Source: Bifidobacterium miconisargentati
GTDB taxonomy: Bacteria > Actinomycetota > Actinomycetes > Actinomycetales > Bifidobacteriaceae
Direction: 5' to 3'
DNA length: 64,000 bases
NCBI RefSeq assembly: GCF_019331675.1
Contig: NZ_JAHBBJ010000013.1
Coordinates: 1 to 64,000, forward strand
Of this stretch, positions 29,651 to 37,980 are shown in pieces (within the stretch, counting starts at the first letter, position 1; each line of letters starts with the position of its first letter). The notes beneath the pieces are model-generated. The model did no database searches and was not told where the DNA came from. It was given only the letters and a program-made list of their open reading frames with translations. Position numbers and translations under genes: made by a program.

Positions 29651-29727
29651 CGCGGGGTGGAGCAGCTCGGTAGCTCGCTGGGCTCATAACCCAGAGGTCC
29701 ATGGTTCAAATCCATGCCCCGCTACCA
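29651..29727 (+). tRNA. Initiator tRNA-fMet (anticodon CAT), CCA encoded
   Basis: A 77-nt cloverleaf with initiator features: unpaired C1 opposite T72, an A11-T24 pair in the D-stem (GAGC/GCTC), and three consecutive G-C pairs in the anticodon stem (CTGGG/CCCAG). The anticodon loop is CTCATAA. The 3' CCA is in the DNA. Followed at once by a terminator, so it is a single-gene unit. Confidence 0.97.
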
Positions 29728-29730
29728 ACA

Positions 29731-29765
29731 AAAGGTTGGAATCCAATCGGATTCCAACCTTTTTC
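29731..29765 (+). terminator. Terminator of the initiator tRNA
   Basis: A perfect 14-bp stem (29731-29744 with 29749-29762) and a 4-nt loop, followed by a T run. It begins 3 bp after CCA. Confidence 0.92.
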
Positions 29766-29778
29766 GTTTCCGGCCGCC

Positions 29779-30069
29779 TCAGGCTTCGCTCGTAGAGTCC
29801 ACCCGCCGACGGTCACGACGAAGCCGCTCTGCTATCCACGTATTCACCACGGCATTACGGCTAATCGCCAATTCACTCGCCTCTTTGTCCAGCTCGCTCA
29901 CCATCCACGCCGGCATAGTGAAGGTAACGCGCTTCTCCAATGGCGGATGGTGTTCTACGACTGCGTGATCCATGTCAAAGTAGTCGAGGACATCTTCCCC
30001 ATTGTCAAACATCTCATCCAACTGTTCACCGGCAATCGCGCCTTTGCCGGACTCATTCACTTTGCTCAT
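29779..30069 (-). CDS. Orphan BrnA-like antitoxin (ribbon-helix-helix)
   Basis: A 96-residue protein. The C-terminal half is a ribbon-helix-helix-like DNA-binding segment (KRVTFTMPAWMVSELDKEASELAISRNAVVNTWI) typical of BrnA antitoxins. The N-terminal half is acidic and would cover the toxin. It overlaps the 3' end of a BrnT-like remnant, the gene order expected of brnTA operons, but no complete toxin precedes it. It may persist as a solitary autoregulator or be decaying. The convergent tRNA-fMet terminator lies just beyond its stop. Confidence 0.78.
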   Translation of the reverse strand: MSKVNESGKGAIAGEQLDEMFDNGEDVLDYFDMDHAVVEHHPPLEKRVTFTMPAWMVSELDKEASELAISRNAVVNTWIAERLRRDRRRVDSTSEA

Positions 30070-30138
30070 AGAAGTCCTCCTCGTTCTTCCGCGAACGCCG
30101 AACCGAGATAATTCGAATTCTCTTGCCCAGAGGACAAA
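30053..30138 (-). pseudogene. Remnant of a BrnT-type toxin gene (C-terminal end only)
   Basis: In the frame overlapping the antitoxin start, the minus strand reads VCPLGKRIRIISVRRSRKN and on to EEDFYEQ before a stop at 30053-30055. RIRIISxR followed by a basic stretch and a Glu-Tyr-containing end is the hallmark C-terminus of BrnT ribonuclease toxins. Upstream, the frame runs straight into the terminator of the surface-protein gene and meets a stop without a start codon, so about three quarters of the toxin is missing. Confidence 0.68.
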
Positions 30139-30145
30139 CGGCTAT

Positions 30146-30186
30146 TGAAAAGGCCAGAAATCCACAAAGAATCTTCTGGCCTTTTG
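30146..30186. terminator. Terminator of the surface-protein gene
   Basis: AAAAGGCCAGAA (from 30148) pairs with TTCTGGCCTTTT (ending at 30185). The stem is flanked by A on one side and T on the other, so it can work in both directions. It lies about 20 bp past the surface-protein stop on the minus strand. Confidence 0.8.
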
Positions 30187-30206
30187 TCCCAACACATCAG
30201 AACCGC

Positions 30207-32150
30207 TTACAAGCTCCGTCGCTTAATCGCGGCAAGCATCATAATGCCCACCGAAAGCACCGAAACCCCAATCCCCGACAACAACAAAACCGCAGATCCC
30301 GTCTTACCAAGCTGCTTTGAAGTGGTTGTCACTTCCGGCTGTTTAAGCTCCTCTTCAGGCTCTGGCTCTTCCCGAAGTTCCAGCTCTAGCTCGGTTGCAT
30401 ACGTACGCTCTTGGGCGTCATCATATCGGCTGGAGACCAGCGCTGCCCGATCGTCACCATCGAACGACCATACGAAGACATACCATCCGCTTCGCTCCGC
30501 AGTTATAGTAATGGCCTTTCCTTCAGCATCTTTTTGCCCAGCACCTACTTTGTAAGTGCCGTTCTCTGCCGGTACATTCCATTGAGCGACCAACTTATGA
30601 TTGGCGTCTTCTTTGTCCGGCACCTTCTCGGTAGAAGGTTCATATGCATCATGATTGGAAGAATCATCAGCATCTCCGGACCACCAAACACTTACTTGGG
30701 CATACGGTAGATCTGCGTCGAATTCATATTTCTCGTTTCCTGCAAACGAACCATGCTTTTCCGGAAATCCCGACACGGTAATTGTGTCACTTAAATCCGA
30801 ACCAATTTCTACAAGTTGCTCCGTAACTTGCGAAGAGACTTCAATTGAACGACGGGTTAGATTCGTCTCTGACGGTTCAAGGAAGCTGCTCGTCCAATCA
30901 CCTTCCATATATTTTTTCACATTATCATCCTGGACGGCACGCTCAAAGGCCCAAACCCAAGTACCAAAATCGCTATTCTGCTTCGCTAAATATTCTTTCT
31001 CCCCGTCAATCTCGGTCACAGCTCGCACCTGAATAGTCTGCTCCGGATGTTCAAAGGAGGCTCTACCGTACGCAACTGGCTTGTGTCCATCCGAAGCAAG
31101 TCTTTCCAAGAATTCCGCCGTAGTCTCATACTCCATTGGAGTTATGGTCTTACCTAAATCATCGGCATCAATGCCATCAAAGTAATATCCAGAAGCCAAT
31201 ACCTTCATTCCGGTATCCCATTGACCGGATTCGAGCTTGCTAGTCACCTCATCAGATACGGAATCTCCCGTTTCAATGATTTTATCCGTTACTCGCGTTG
31301 AAACCGATGGCTGAAAAATAGACCGGCCAACTTCGAACGTAGCCGAAACCCCATCCTGCGTAATCGAATTGGCCAAAGCCACCATATCTTGAGCACTATC
31401 AGCCTCAATCAGTTGCTCACAATCATAAGAAACCTCTGCCGTTACTTCGCCTTCCCCGTCAGATTCCCACGACAAGGATTCAGCTGTCTCTTCAGAGATA
31501 CCAGAGAATGTATTATCTCCATTCCCGACAAAATGAGCAGGCCCCTTCAACGTTACTGTGTACTTCACCCCGGCAATCGGGTTGCCTAAAGAATCCATCA
31601 CGGCAACCTCGACCGCACCCGAATGAGGCGATTCCGTTTCTGTTCGAATAACTTGAGCTTTCGCCGGCACCTTATCAGCCGATTCATTCCAAAGTTTTTC
31701 TGCTAAATCAATAACATTAGGATGCTGTTCTTTGAGCGCCGCCCTGTGCCCATTCCATGCATCTTCCATCTTTCCAAAGTTATCTTGAACTATAACGGAA
31801 ATTGCTGCATGCGTTTCAGCATCTACATCATGATATTTTGAAAGAATCCAAGCCATACGTCGAGCTTCTACAGTGTTCTGAACAAATGTCGTTGAACCAA
31901 TAGCTCGATCTGTCATCTTTCCGGCTTCGATACAGTAATAATGCCGCCCTTGATTATCCGTTCCGACCAATCCTTGATAAAACCACTTATCGTCGTACTT
32001 AAATTTGATTCGAGTTTCTTCAGTAGAAGGAGTGAGAGTGATTTCCTCATCCGCATAAGCGGAAACAGCTGCCACAATCCCGAGCATCAGGGTTAGGGCT
32101 AGGAGCATTGTTAGTGCGGCCATGCTCTTGCGCCGCCATTGTGTTGCCAT
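30207..32150 (-). CDS. Cell-wall-anchored surface protein with a degenerate thioester domain
   Basis: A 647-residue exported protein. A signal peptide (about residues 1-33) precedes a domain with YYCIEAGK (Cys73), the hallmark of Gram-positive thioester adhesin domains. The partner motif usually reads T-Q-x-A-I; here it is THAAIS at 113-118, so the Gln that closes the thioester is a His. Ig-like segments follow. The C-terminus has a sorting signal LGKTG at about 614, a hydrophobic helix and KRRSL. Codon use is clearly AT-richer than in neighbours, suggesting acquisition by transfer. No sortase gene is nearby. An adhesin role is inferred. Confidence 0.78.
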   Translation of the reverse strand: MATQWRRKSMAALTMLLALTLMLGIVAAVSAYADEEITLTPSTEETRIKFKYDDKWFYQGLVGTDNQGRHYYCIEAGKMTDRAIGSTTFVQNTVEARRMAWILSKYHDVDAETHAAISVIVQDNFGKMEDAWNGHRAALKEQHPNVIDLAEKLWNESADKVPAKAQVIRTETESPHSGAVEVAVMDSLGNPIAGVKYTVTLKGPAHFVGNGDNTFSGISEETAESLSWESDGEGEVTAEVSYDCEQLIEADSAQDMVALANSITQDGVSATFEVGRSIFQPSVSTRVTDKIIETGDSVSDEVTSKLESGQWDTGMKVLASGYYFDGIDADDLGKTITPMEYETTAEFLERLASDGHKPVAYGRASFEHPEQTIQVRAVTEIDGEKEYLAKQNSDFGTWVWAFERAVQDDNVKKYMEGDWTSSFLEPSETNLTRRSIEVSSQVTEQLVEIGSDLSDTITVSGFPEKHGSFAGNEKYEFDADLPYAQVSVWWSGDADDSSNHDAYEPSTEKVPDKEDANHKLVAQWNVPAENGTYKVGAGQKDAEGKAITITAERSGWYVFVWSFDGDDRAALVSSRYDDAQERTYATELELELREEPEPEEELKQPEVTTTSKQLGKTGSAVLLLSGIGVSVLSVGIMMLAAIKRRSL

Positions 32151-32277
32151 CTCTCGGATCCTTTCCGTAAGGGCCGCGCGCTTCCTTACGTGCGGCTAGG
32201 TCGAGCATGGCAGTTTCGCACACACAATCCCAACATTTCCAACCGATGTGGCCCCGGCTCCCCAACAGCCGGGAAGT

Positions 32278-32348
32278 TGTGGATAACCGGCCAGCAAAGT
32301 TATCCACATCACACTGTTTATCGAACGTTTACACGAAAGTTATCCACA
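32278..32348. promoter_or_regulatory. Cluster of three DnaA boxes upstream of glgE
   Basis: Exact TTATCCACA 9-mers occur at 32278-32286 (minus strand), 32300-32308 and 32340-32348 (plus strand). They lie between the divergent surface-protein gene and glgE. Three exact copies within 71 bp are unlikely by chance in a GC-rich genome. No dnaA or dnaN gene is in the window, so this is probably not oriC. Confidence 0.75.
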
Positions 32349-32397
32349 ATGCACAAGAAATACCACGAAATGCACGTACCCCCTTAGAATGGGCAGT

Positions 32398-34632
32398 ATG
32401 GCAGTACAACAAAGCGCAGAGCGCAATATAAGTAGTAACCCAGACTCCAAGGCCTCGAAGTCAAAGGCGACTTCTGCCGCCAAGAAGACCACGACCCGCC
32501 GCAAACGGGTTGACCCCGAAACCCGCCGCATGAACCAGGCCCTCAACGGGCTGGTGGGCGAAGCCCCCGCTCCCGTCATCGATGCCAGCGAGCCCGGCCA
32601 GTTCGGCCGCATCAACGTCATGGACATCACTCCCGCCGAGGAACGCGGCATCTATCCGGCCCGCGTGGAGATCGGCGAACCCTTCAAGGTGACCGCCCAG
32701 GTCTTCATCGAAGGCCGCACCAAGGTGGGCGCCACCGCCGTTGTGCGCAATCCGCGTGGCAAGGAGACCCTGCGCCTCCCGATGACCTGCACGAACCCCG
32801 GCCTGGACCGTTGGGAAGTCACGCTCAAGTGCGGCGAGCACAGCGATCTCAAGCCGTGGGACGAAGGCTACGCTGCCGTCAAGCGCCAGCTGGGCATCTG
32901 GACCGTAACCGTCGAAGGCTGGGAGGACACGTATATCTCCTGGCTGCATGACGCCACCATCAAGGTGAAGGTCAAGGACGATGTGGAGAACGCGCTGGAT
33001 TCCGGTGCCGAGCTGCTCGCCCGCTGGGCCCTGACCAAGGACGCAGGCCTGTCCGCCAAGGACCGCAAGGTGATCGAGCAGGCCGCCGAGACCATGGCGA
33101 ACAAGGAGCTCGCGCCTGAGGATCGTCTGGCCGCAGCCACCGACCCGGCCGTCAAGGCCCTGCACGAGACCCATCCGCTGCGCGACGGCCTCTCCCCCAG
33201 CCAGCCGCAGCGCTTCAAGGTGGAGCGCCCGAAGTCCAGCTTCGCCGCCTGGTACCAGTTCTTCCCGCGCTCCGAAGGCGCCACCGTGGACCCGGAGACC
33301 GGCAAGATTACGCAGGGCACCCTGAAGACCTCCATCGCAGGCCTGGAACGCGCCAAGGCCGAAGGCTTCGACATCGTCTACCTGCCGCCGATCTTCCCCA
33401 TCGGCGTGACCAACCGCAAGGGCCGCAACAATTCGCTGATCGCCGGCCCGAACGATCCGGGCTCCCCGTTCGGCATCGGCTCCGAACTCGGCGGCCACGA
33501 CACCGTGGATCCGCTGCTGGGCACCATGGATGACTTCAAGGCCCTGTGCCAGCGCGCCCATGAGCTCGGTCTGGAGATCGCGCTCGACTTCGCGCTGCAG
33601 TGCTCGCCCGACCACCCGTGGGTCAAGCAGCACCCGAACTGGTTCCGCCACAAGCCGGACGGCACCATCGCCTTCGCCGAGAACCCGCCGAAGAAGTACC
33701 AGGACATCTACCCCATCGACTTCAACGCGGACATGCCCGGCATCGAGAAGGAAGTGGAGCGCGTCCTCAACCTCTGGATCGAGGCTGGCGTGACCATCTT
33801 CCGCATCGACAACCCGCACACCAAGCCGGTCCGCTTCTGGCAGGACGTGATTGCCGCCGTGACCAAGAAGCACCCGGAGATCCTGTTCCTGGCCGAGGCG
33901 TTCACCCGCCCGGGCATGATGCGCGCGCTGAGCTACGTGGGCTTCACGCAGTCCCACTGCTACTTCCCGTGGCGCAACACCAAGGAGGAGCTGGCCGAGT
34001 ACCTGCCGATCACCAACGGCGACGACGGCTACTACCAGCACAACACCTTCTGGCCCACCACGCCGGACATCCTCACCGCCTACGTGCGCGACAACGGCAT
34101 CGCCGGCCACTGCGTACGCGCGGTGCTGGCCGCCATGGGCTCTCCGAGCTGGGGCATCTACAACGGCTTCGAGCTCATCGAGAATAAGCAGCGTCCGGGC
34201 TTCGAAGAGCAGATCGACAACGAGAAGTACGAGGTCAAGGTCCGCGACTGGTCCAAGGCCGAGAAGTACGGCGTGGCCAAGATGCTCACCACGCTCAACA
34301 AGATCCGCCGCGAGCACCCGGCCGCGCTGAGCTACCACAACCTCACCGTGCTGCCCACCTCCGACCCGAACATCCTGGCGTTCGCCCGCCACACGCCGGC
34401 CGAACTGACCGGCACGGGCCAGGCGGACACGCTGATCGTGGTGGTGAACCTGGACGGCCACAACGCGCACCAGTCCACCGTGCACATCGAGCTTGACGAG
34501 CTGGGCCTGCCCACCGACCGCCCGCTCAACGTGCGCGACGAGCTGACCGGCCGCGAGTTCCAGTGGGGCTGGGACAACTATGTCTCGCTCGCCCCGTGGG
34601 CCGACGTGGCGCACATCCTGTCCGTGCAGTGA
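32398..34632 (+). CDS. glgE: Alpha-1,4-glucan:maltose-1-phosphate maltosyltransferase
   Basis: A GH13-family enzyme of 744 residues that extends alpha-glucan using maltose-1-phosphate. The signature FRIDNPHTKP with the catalytic Asp is at about 468-477, and the acid/base FLAEAFTRP at about 497. A Lys/Ser/Thr-rich tail of about 50 residues precedes the N-terminal beta domain. ATG 32398 is preferred over 32389: TAGAAT (32385-32390) ends 7 nt before it and no Shine-Dalgarno is present, so the transcript is probably leaderless. Usual partners (treS, pep2, glgB) are not adjacent. Confidence 0.93.
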   Translation: MAVQQSAERNISSNPDSKASKSKATSAAKKTTTRRKRVDPETRRMNQALNGLVGEAPAPVIDASEPGQFGRINVMDITPAEERGIYPARVEIGEPFKVTAQVFIEGRTKVGATAVVRNPRGKETLRLPMTCTNPGLDRWEVTLKCGEHSDLKPWDEGYAAVKRQLGIWTVTVEGWEDTYISWLHDATIKVKVKDDVENALDSGAELLARWALTKDAGLSAKDRKVIEQAAETMANKELAPEDRLAAATDPAVKALHETHPLRDGLSPSQPQRFKVERPKSSFAAWYQFFPRSEGATVDPETGKITQGTLKTSIAGLERAKAEGFDIVYLPPIFPIGVTNRKGRNNSLIAGPNDPGSPFGIGSELGGHDTVDPLLGTMDDFKALCQRAHELGLEIALDFALQCSPDHPWVKQHPNWFRHKPDGTIAFAENPPKKYQDIYPIDFNADMPGIEKEVERVLNLWIEAGVTIFRIDNPHTKPVRFWQDVIAAVTKKHPEILFLAEAFTRPGMMRALSYVGFTQSHCYFPWRNTKEELAEYLPITNGDDGYYQHNTFWPTTPDILTAYVRDNGIAGHCVRAVLAAMGSPSWGIYNGFELIENKQRPGFEEQIDNEKYEVKVRDWSKAEKYGVAKMLTTLNKIRREHPAALSYHNLTVLPTSDPNILAFARHTPAELTGTGQADTLIVVVNLDGHNAHQSTVHIELDELGLPTDRPLNVRDELTGREFQWGWDNYVSLAPWADVAHILSVQ

Positions 34633-34800
34633 TCGCGCAGGACTGTGCAGCAATCGACTGATCAGTCCATAGGAAAGCGGGAGTCGGAGATGTCCGGTTC
34701 CCGCTTTTCCGTTCTCGGACCGCGACGCAGCGTGACTGCGCGCCGCCCGAGGTAGTAGTGTGTGTAACGAATAGTTTGCCGATTCCCTAAGGAGAAAACA

Positions 34801-35295
34801 ATGGCAGAAACCTTCAACGTCGTGGTCGAGATCCCGCGCGGTTCCAAGAACAAGTACGAAGTCGACCAGGAGACCGGCCGCGTCTTCCTGGACCGCGAGC
34901 TGTTCACCGCCATGGGCTACCCGGATGACTACGGCTACATCGAGGGCACCCTGGGCGAGGATGGCGATCCGCTGGACGCCCTGGTGATGGTCAACAACTC
35001 CGTGTTCCCGGGCTGCGTCATCGAGTGCCGCGCTGTGGGTCTGTACCACATGGAGGACGAAGAGGGCGGCGACGACAAGGTGCTGTGCGTGCCGGCCGAT
35101 GTCCGTTACGACGGCATCAAGGACGTCAAGGACGTCAACGAGTACCACCTCGCCGAAATCAAGCACTTCTTCGAGCAGTACAAGGCCCTGGAGCCCGGCA
35201 AGGAAGTCAAGCCCGGCGATTACTGGACCGGTGCTGATGTTGCGGAGAAGGAGATTGTCGAAGCTCGTCAGCGTCTCGCCGATTCCCAGAAGTGA
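34801..35295 (+). CDS. ppa: Inorganic pyrophosphatase
   Basis: A soluble family I enzyme of 164 residues that hydrolyses pyrophosphate from biosynthesis. Conserved blocks are EIPRGSKNKYEVD at about residues 11-23, the metal-binding GEDGDPLDALV at about 55-65, and DVRYDGIKDVKDV. AAGGAG precedes the ATG at good spacing, one of the clearer ribosome binding sites here. Followed by a strong terminator. Confidence 0.98.
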   Translation: MAETFNVVVEIPRGSKNKYEVDQETGRVFLDRELFTAMGYPDDYGYIEGTLGEDGDPLDALVMVNNSVFPGCVIECRAVGLYHMEDEEGGDDKVLCVPADVRYDGIKDVKDVNEYHLAEIKHFFEQYKALEPGKEVKPGDYWTGADVAEKEIVEARQRLADSQK

Positions 35296-35315
35296 CGCTC
35301 TGACGTTCTGACTTC

Positions 35316-35343
35316 ATGGCTTCCCTCACACGAGGGAAGCCAT
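35316..35343 (+). terminator. Terminator of ppa
   Basis: A perfect 12-bp stem (35316-35327 with 35332-35343) and ACAC loop, followed by ATTTGTTT. Confidence 0.88.
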
Positions 35344-35363
35344 ATTTGTTTGGTCCTTTCGTG

Positions 35364-35464
35364 TATAATGCCTTCTTGTCTTTTCAACTAGGCGTAGGCG
35401 GCGTGTGGGGACGCTGGTCGAGGCCCATCGCGCGGATGCCCGGCGATGAACCTTCTTCATATTC
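35364..35464 (+). promoter_or_regulatory. mntP promoter and structured 5' leader (possible manganese-sensing RNA)
   Basis: TATAAT at 35364-35369 predicts a start near 35376, giving a leader of nearly 90 nt. The leader contains hairpins GCGT/ACGC (about 35401-35414) and CATCGC/GCGATG (35426-35431 with 35443-35448). MntP genes are often controlled by yybP-ykoY manganese riboswitches, but I cannot match the conserved core of that class here, so the assignment is a guess from context. Confidence 0.4.
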
Positions 35465-36043
35465 ATGATTTCGATCATCATTCAAACCTTGTTGATTTCC
35501 GTTTCCGTGGCTATGGATGCGTTTGCCGTTTCCATCGGAAAGGGACTGACCGTCACGCGGGTCCGCGTGCAGGATGCCATCAAAACCGCGCTCTGGTTCG
35601 GCGGATTCCAGGCGTTGTTCCCGATTCTTGGCTATTTCGCAGCCTCGACGTTCAGCTCATACGTCACCGCGTTCGATCATTGGATCATCTTCGGCCTGCT
35701 CGTGTTCATCGGCGGCAACATGGTGCACGAGGCGTTCGAGGAGGACGAGGAGAACGCCAAGGAAACCGCCCAGTTCGACTGGAAGCACATGCTCCCGCTG
35801 GCCGTGGCATGCAGCATCGACGCCTTCGCCGTGGGCGTGAGCCTGGCGTTCATGAAGACCAACATCATCTTCGCCGTGACCACGATCGGCGTGATCACCG
35901 GCCTGTTCTCCGCCGCGGGCCTCTACATCGGCCGCGTATTCGGCTCCCGCTGGCAGAAGCCTGCGCAGATCGCAGGCGGCGTGGTGCTGATCCTCATCGG
36001 CCTCAAGGTGCTGCTGGAGCATCTCGGCATCCTGGCGCTGTAG
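35465..36043 (+). CDS. mntP: Manganese efflux pump MntP
   Basis: A 192-residue membrane protein with six hydrophobic helices that exports Mn(II). The two internally repeated halves each carry the family motif with a buried Asp: MDAFAVSIGKG (about residues 18-28) and CSIDAFAVGVSLA (about 117-129). The cytoplasmic loop between is very acidic (EAFEEDEENAKE). No convincing Shine-Dalgarno precedes the ATG; control may be through the structured leader. Confidence 0.93.
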   Translation: MISIIIQTLLISVSVAMDAFAVSIGKGLTVTRVRVQDAIKTALWFGGFQALFPILGYFAASTFSSYVTAFDHWIIFGLLVFIGGNMVHEAFEEDEENAKETAQFDWKHMLPLAVACSIDAFAVGVSLAFMKTNIIFAVTTIGVITGLFSAAGLYIGRVFGSRWQKPAQIAGGVVLILIGLKVLLEHLGILAL

Positions 36044-36187
36044 TCGCTGCTGCAATCACCGCTGCAATCGATGTCGGGCAGGCACAGGCTTCCGAAGCGC
36101 AAGTCCGCAGCAAAAGCCCGCAATCGTCCGCTTTCCTGCGCACGACGTAGGATATTATGAGACGTTTTCCTACCGAGAGGCTTCAAC

Positions 36188-36892
36188 ATGAGCGAAATCA
36201 CCCAGCCGAATTGGAAGAACAAGGCTTTGGGCATGTTGCTGACCCAGTTCACGGCCTATGTGCTGCTCATCGCCGCCACGGCCATCCCCACCCGCGGCAT
36301 GTTCCCGGCCATTCCGCTGATCATCGCGGCACTGGTGCTGGGCGAATTCGTGCTGTTCTGGCCGTTCCGCGGCTCCACGCTGGACCGTGCGGTCACCATC
36401 GCGTTCGGCGTGGCCTCGCTGATCTTCGTGGCGGCGCCGTTCCCGTCCGGCGACGTCCCGCCCGAGCAGATCGCCAAAAGCGGCGAGGCCTACCCGTGGT
36501 ATTCATGGGCGCTGGCCGCCGGCCTGCTGCTGCTGGTGCTGGTGATCTTCTCCTTCGGCCGCCAAATGGCCCGTGAGAACCGTTCACACCTCATCCGTTC
36601 GCTCTCCCATGCCGTGACCTCCGGCGTGGCCGCCATCGCGGTGGCCGGCTGGTGCTTCCTGCCGGCGCTGGGTTCCATGCTGCTCAGGGGCACCACCGCC
36701 GGTACCGTGACCGTCATCGTGCTGGTGGTTCTGGCGCTCGCCCTGGCCGTCGCGTCCACGCTGTGGGTGCGTGACGCAGACCCGGATCCGGCGATTCGCC
36801 ACCCGTGGATCGGCACCGGTCTGCTGCCGGTGATGCTGATGGGCGTGACCATCGCCGCCGCGACGCTGATCCTGTCCCGTCTGGGAGCCTGA
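36188..36892 (+). CDS. Multi-pass membrane protein of unknown function
   Basis: A 234-residue protein with about six hydrophobic helices. Short polar loops contain PAIRHPWIGTG near the C-terminus and AKSGEAYPWYSW in the middle. I do not recognise the family, and nothing catalytic is apparent. GAGAGG lies about 7 nt before the ATG. It stands between mntP and glnR without overlap, and a terminator follows, so it looks like its own unit. Confidence 0.72.
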   Translation: MSEITQPNWKNKALGMLLTQFTAYVLLIAATAIPTRGMFPAIPLIIAALVLGEFVLFWPFRGSTLDRAVTIAFGVASLIFVAAPFPSGDVPPEQIAKSGEAYPWYSWALAAGLLLLVLVIFSFGRQMARENRSHLIRSLSHAVTSGVAAIAVAGWCFLPALGSMLLRGTTAGTVTVIVLVVLALALAVASTLWVRDADPDPAIRHPWIGTGLLPVMLMGVTIAAATLILSRLGA

Positions 36893-36946
36893 AGCCGGCT
36901 CTGCCGCGCCCCGGAATCATTCAACAATCATTCCAATACCTGACAC

Positions 36947-36984
36947 CGTGCCCCGTTTGTGAGTTGCCTCGCAGACGGGGCACG
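36947..36984 (+). terminator. Terminator after the membrane-protein gene
   Basis: CGTGCCCCGT (36947-36956) pairs exactly with ACGGGGCACG (36975-36984), followed by TTCATATT. Confidence 0.75.
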
Positions 36985-37138
36985 TTCATATTCCGCATAC
37001 GTAACATCCATGTGTCCCGCACACGCGCGTACAATAATGTCAACGTGACGGCAGCGGCGTGACAACGTTCGACTCACGGACCTTGCATCGATAAGAATCG
37101 CGGTCCTGCCGCGAAATCAAGTAAGAGGGGGAATTAGC

Positions 37139-37954
37139 GTGACGGATCTTACGTTGATGACATTCGCCAGCGATCCCGCCACCGTACTGCCGTCCCTCGC
37201 CCTGCTCTCCCATCGTGTGCGCGTGCTGCCCATGGATGCGGCAAGCCTGGTGAAGATGCCGGAGAACACCATTCTGTTCCTGGACGCCCGCGACGATCTG
37301 GCCACCGCCAAGACGCTGTGCCGCCTCATCCACGCCTCCGGCCTGTCCACGCCGATCGTGCTGGTGCTCACCGAAGGCGGCTTCACCGTGGTCAACTCCC
37401 AGTGGGGCATCGCGGACGTGGTGGTGACCACCGCCTCCCCCGCCGAGGTCGAAGGTCGTCTGCGCCTCGTTTCCGAACGCGGCAATGCGCCCGCTACCAG
37501 CTCGCCGTCCGGCGCCTCCACCGAACCCGGCACCACCGTGGAGGACGGGCAGATCCGCTCCGGCGATCTCATCGTGGACACCAATGGATACACCGCATCC
37601 CTGCATGGTCGCCCCATCGATCTGGCGTACAAGGAATTCGAACTGCTCAAGTACTTGGTCCAGCACCCCGGTCGCGTGTTCACGCGCGCCCAGCTGCTGC
37701 AGGAGGTGTGGGGCTACGACTACTATGGCGGCACCCGCACCGTGGACGTGCACATCCGTCGTCTGCGCGCCAAGCTCGGCGGCGAATACGAGCATCTCAT
37801 CGGCACCGTGCGTAACGTGGGCTACCGCTTCGACCCGCCCGAGAACGACCGTGGCGAGGCCGCGGCCAAGCAGGCCGCACAGTCGGCCATCCGCGGTGAC
37901 GCAGTCGATCCCGATGCCGACGGCGGCGCTCCGGCGCTCAACACCGCCGCCTGA
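37139..37954 (+). CDS. glnR: GlnR-type OmpR-family response regulator
   Basis: A 271-residue orphan regulator. The N-terminal receiver domain keeps an Asp in LFLDARDD but lacks the usual full acidic pocket, as in actinobacterial GlnR. The C-terminal winged helix ([21 protein letters not shown], then [30 protein letters not shown] and [10 protein letters not shown]) is nearly the GlnR consensus. GlnR controls nitrogen assimilation genes such as glnA and amtB, none of which is adjacent. Start is GTG with a GAGGGGG site upstream. An Ala/Asp-rich tail of about 40 residues is extra. No histidine kinase is nearby. Confidence 0.88.
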   Translation: MTDLTLMTFASDPATVLPSLALLSHRVRVLPMDAASLVKMPENTILFLDARDDLATAKTLCRLIHASGLSTPIVLVLTEGGFTVVNSQWGIADVVVTTASPAEVEGRLRLVSERGNAPATSSPSGASTEPGTTVEDGQIRSGDLIVDTNGYTASLHGRPIDLAYKEFELLKYLVQHPGRVFTRAQLLQEVWGYDYYGGTRTVDVHIRRLRAKLGGEYEHLIGTVRNVGYRFDPPENDRGEAAAKQAAQSAIRGDAVDPDADGGAPALNTAA

Positions 37955-37980
37955 TTCTGAGCCGATTCGAGGCAAATCCC

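Noticed and set aside
29353..29715. 120-residue minus-strand open frame beside the initiator tRNA
   Set aside because: It overlaps the tRNA gene; the protein begins with tRNA-derived sequence seen as a common mis-annotation.
32278..32348. DnaA boxes as the chromosome origin
   Set aside because: No dnaA, dnaN, recF or gyrB nearby and no AT-rich unwinding region beside the boxes.
32461..35166. 901-residue minus-strand open frame antisense to glgE
   Set aside because: A typical high-GC shadow frame with Val/His/Gly bias; glgE on the other strand is unambiguous.
35364..35464. Firm yybP-ykoY riboswitch call
   Set aside because: The conserved core could not be recognised by eye; kept only as a low-confidence leader.
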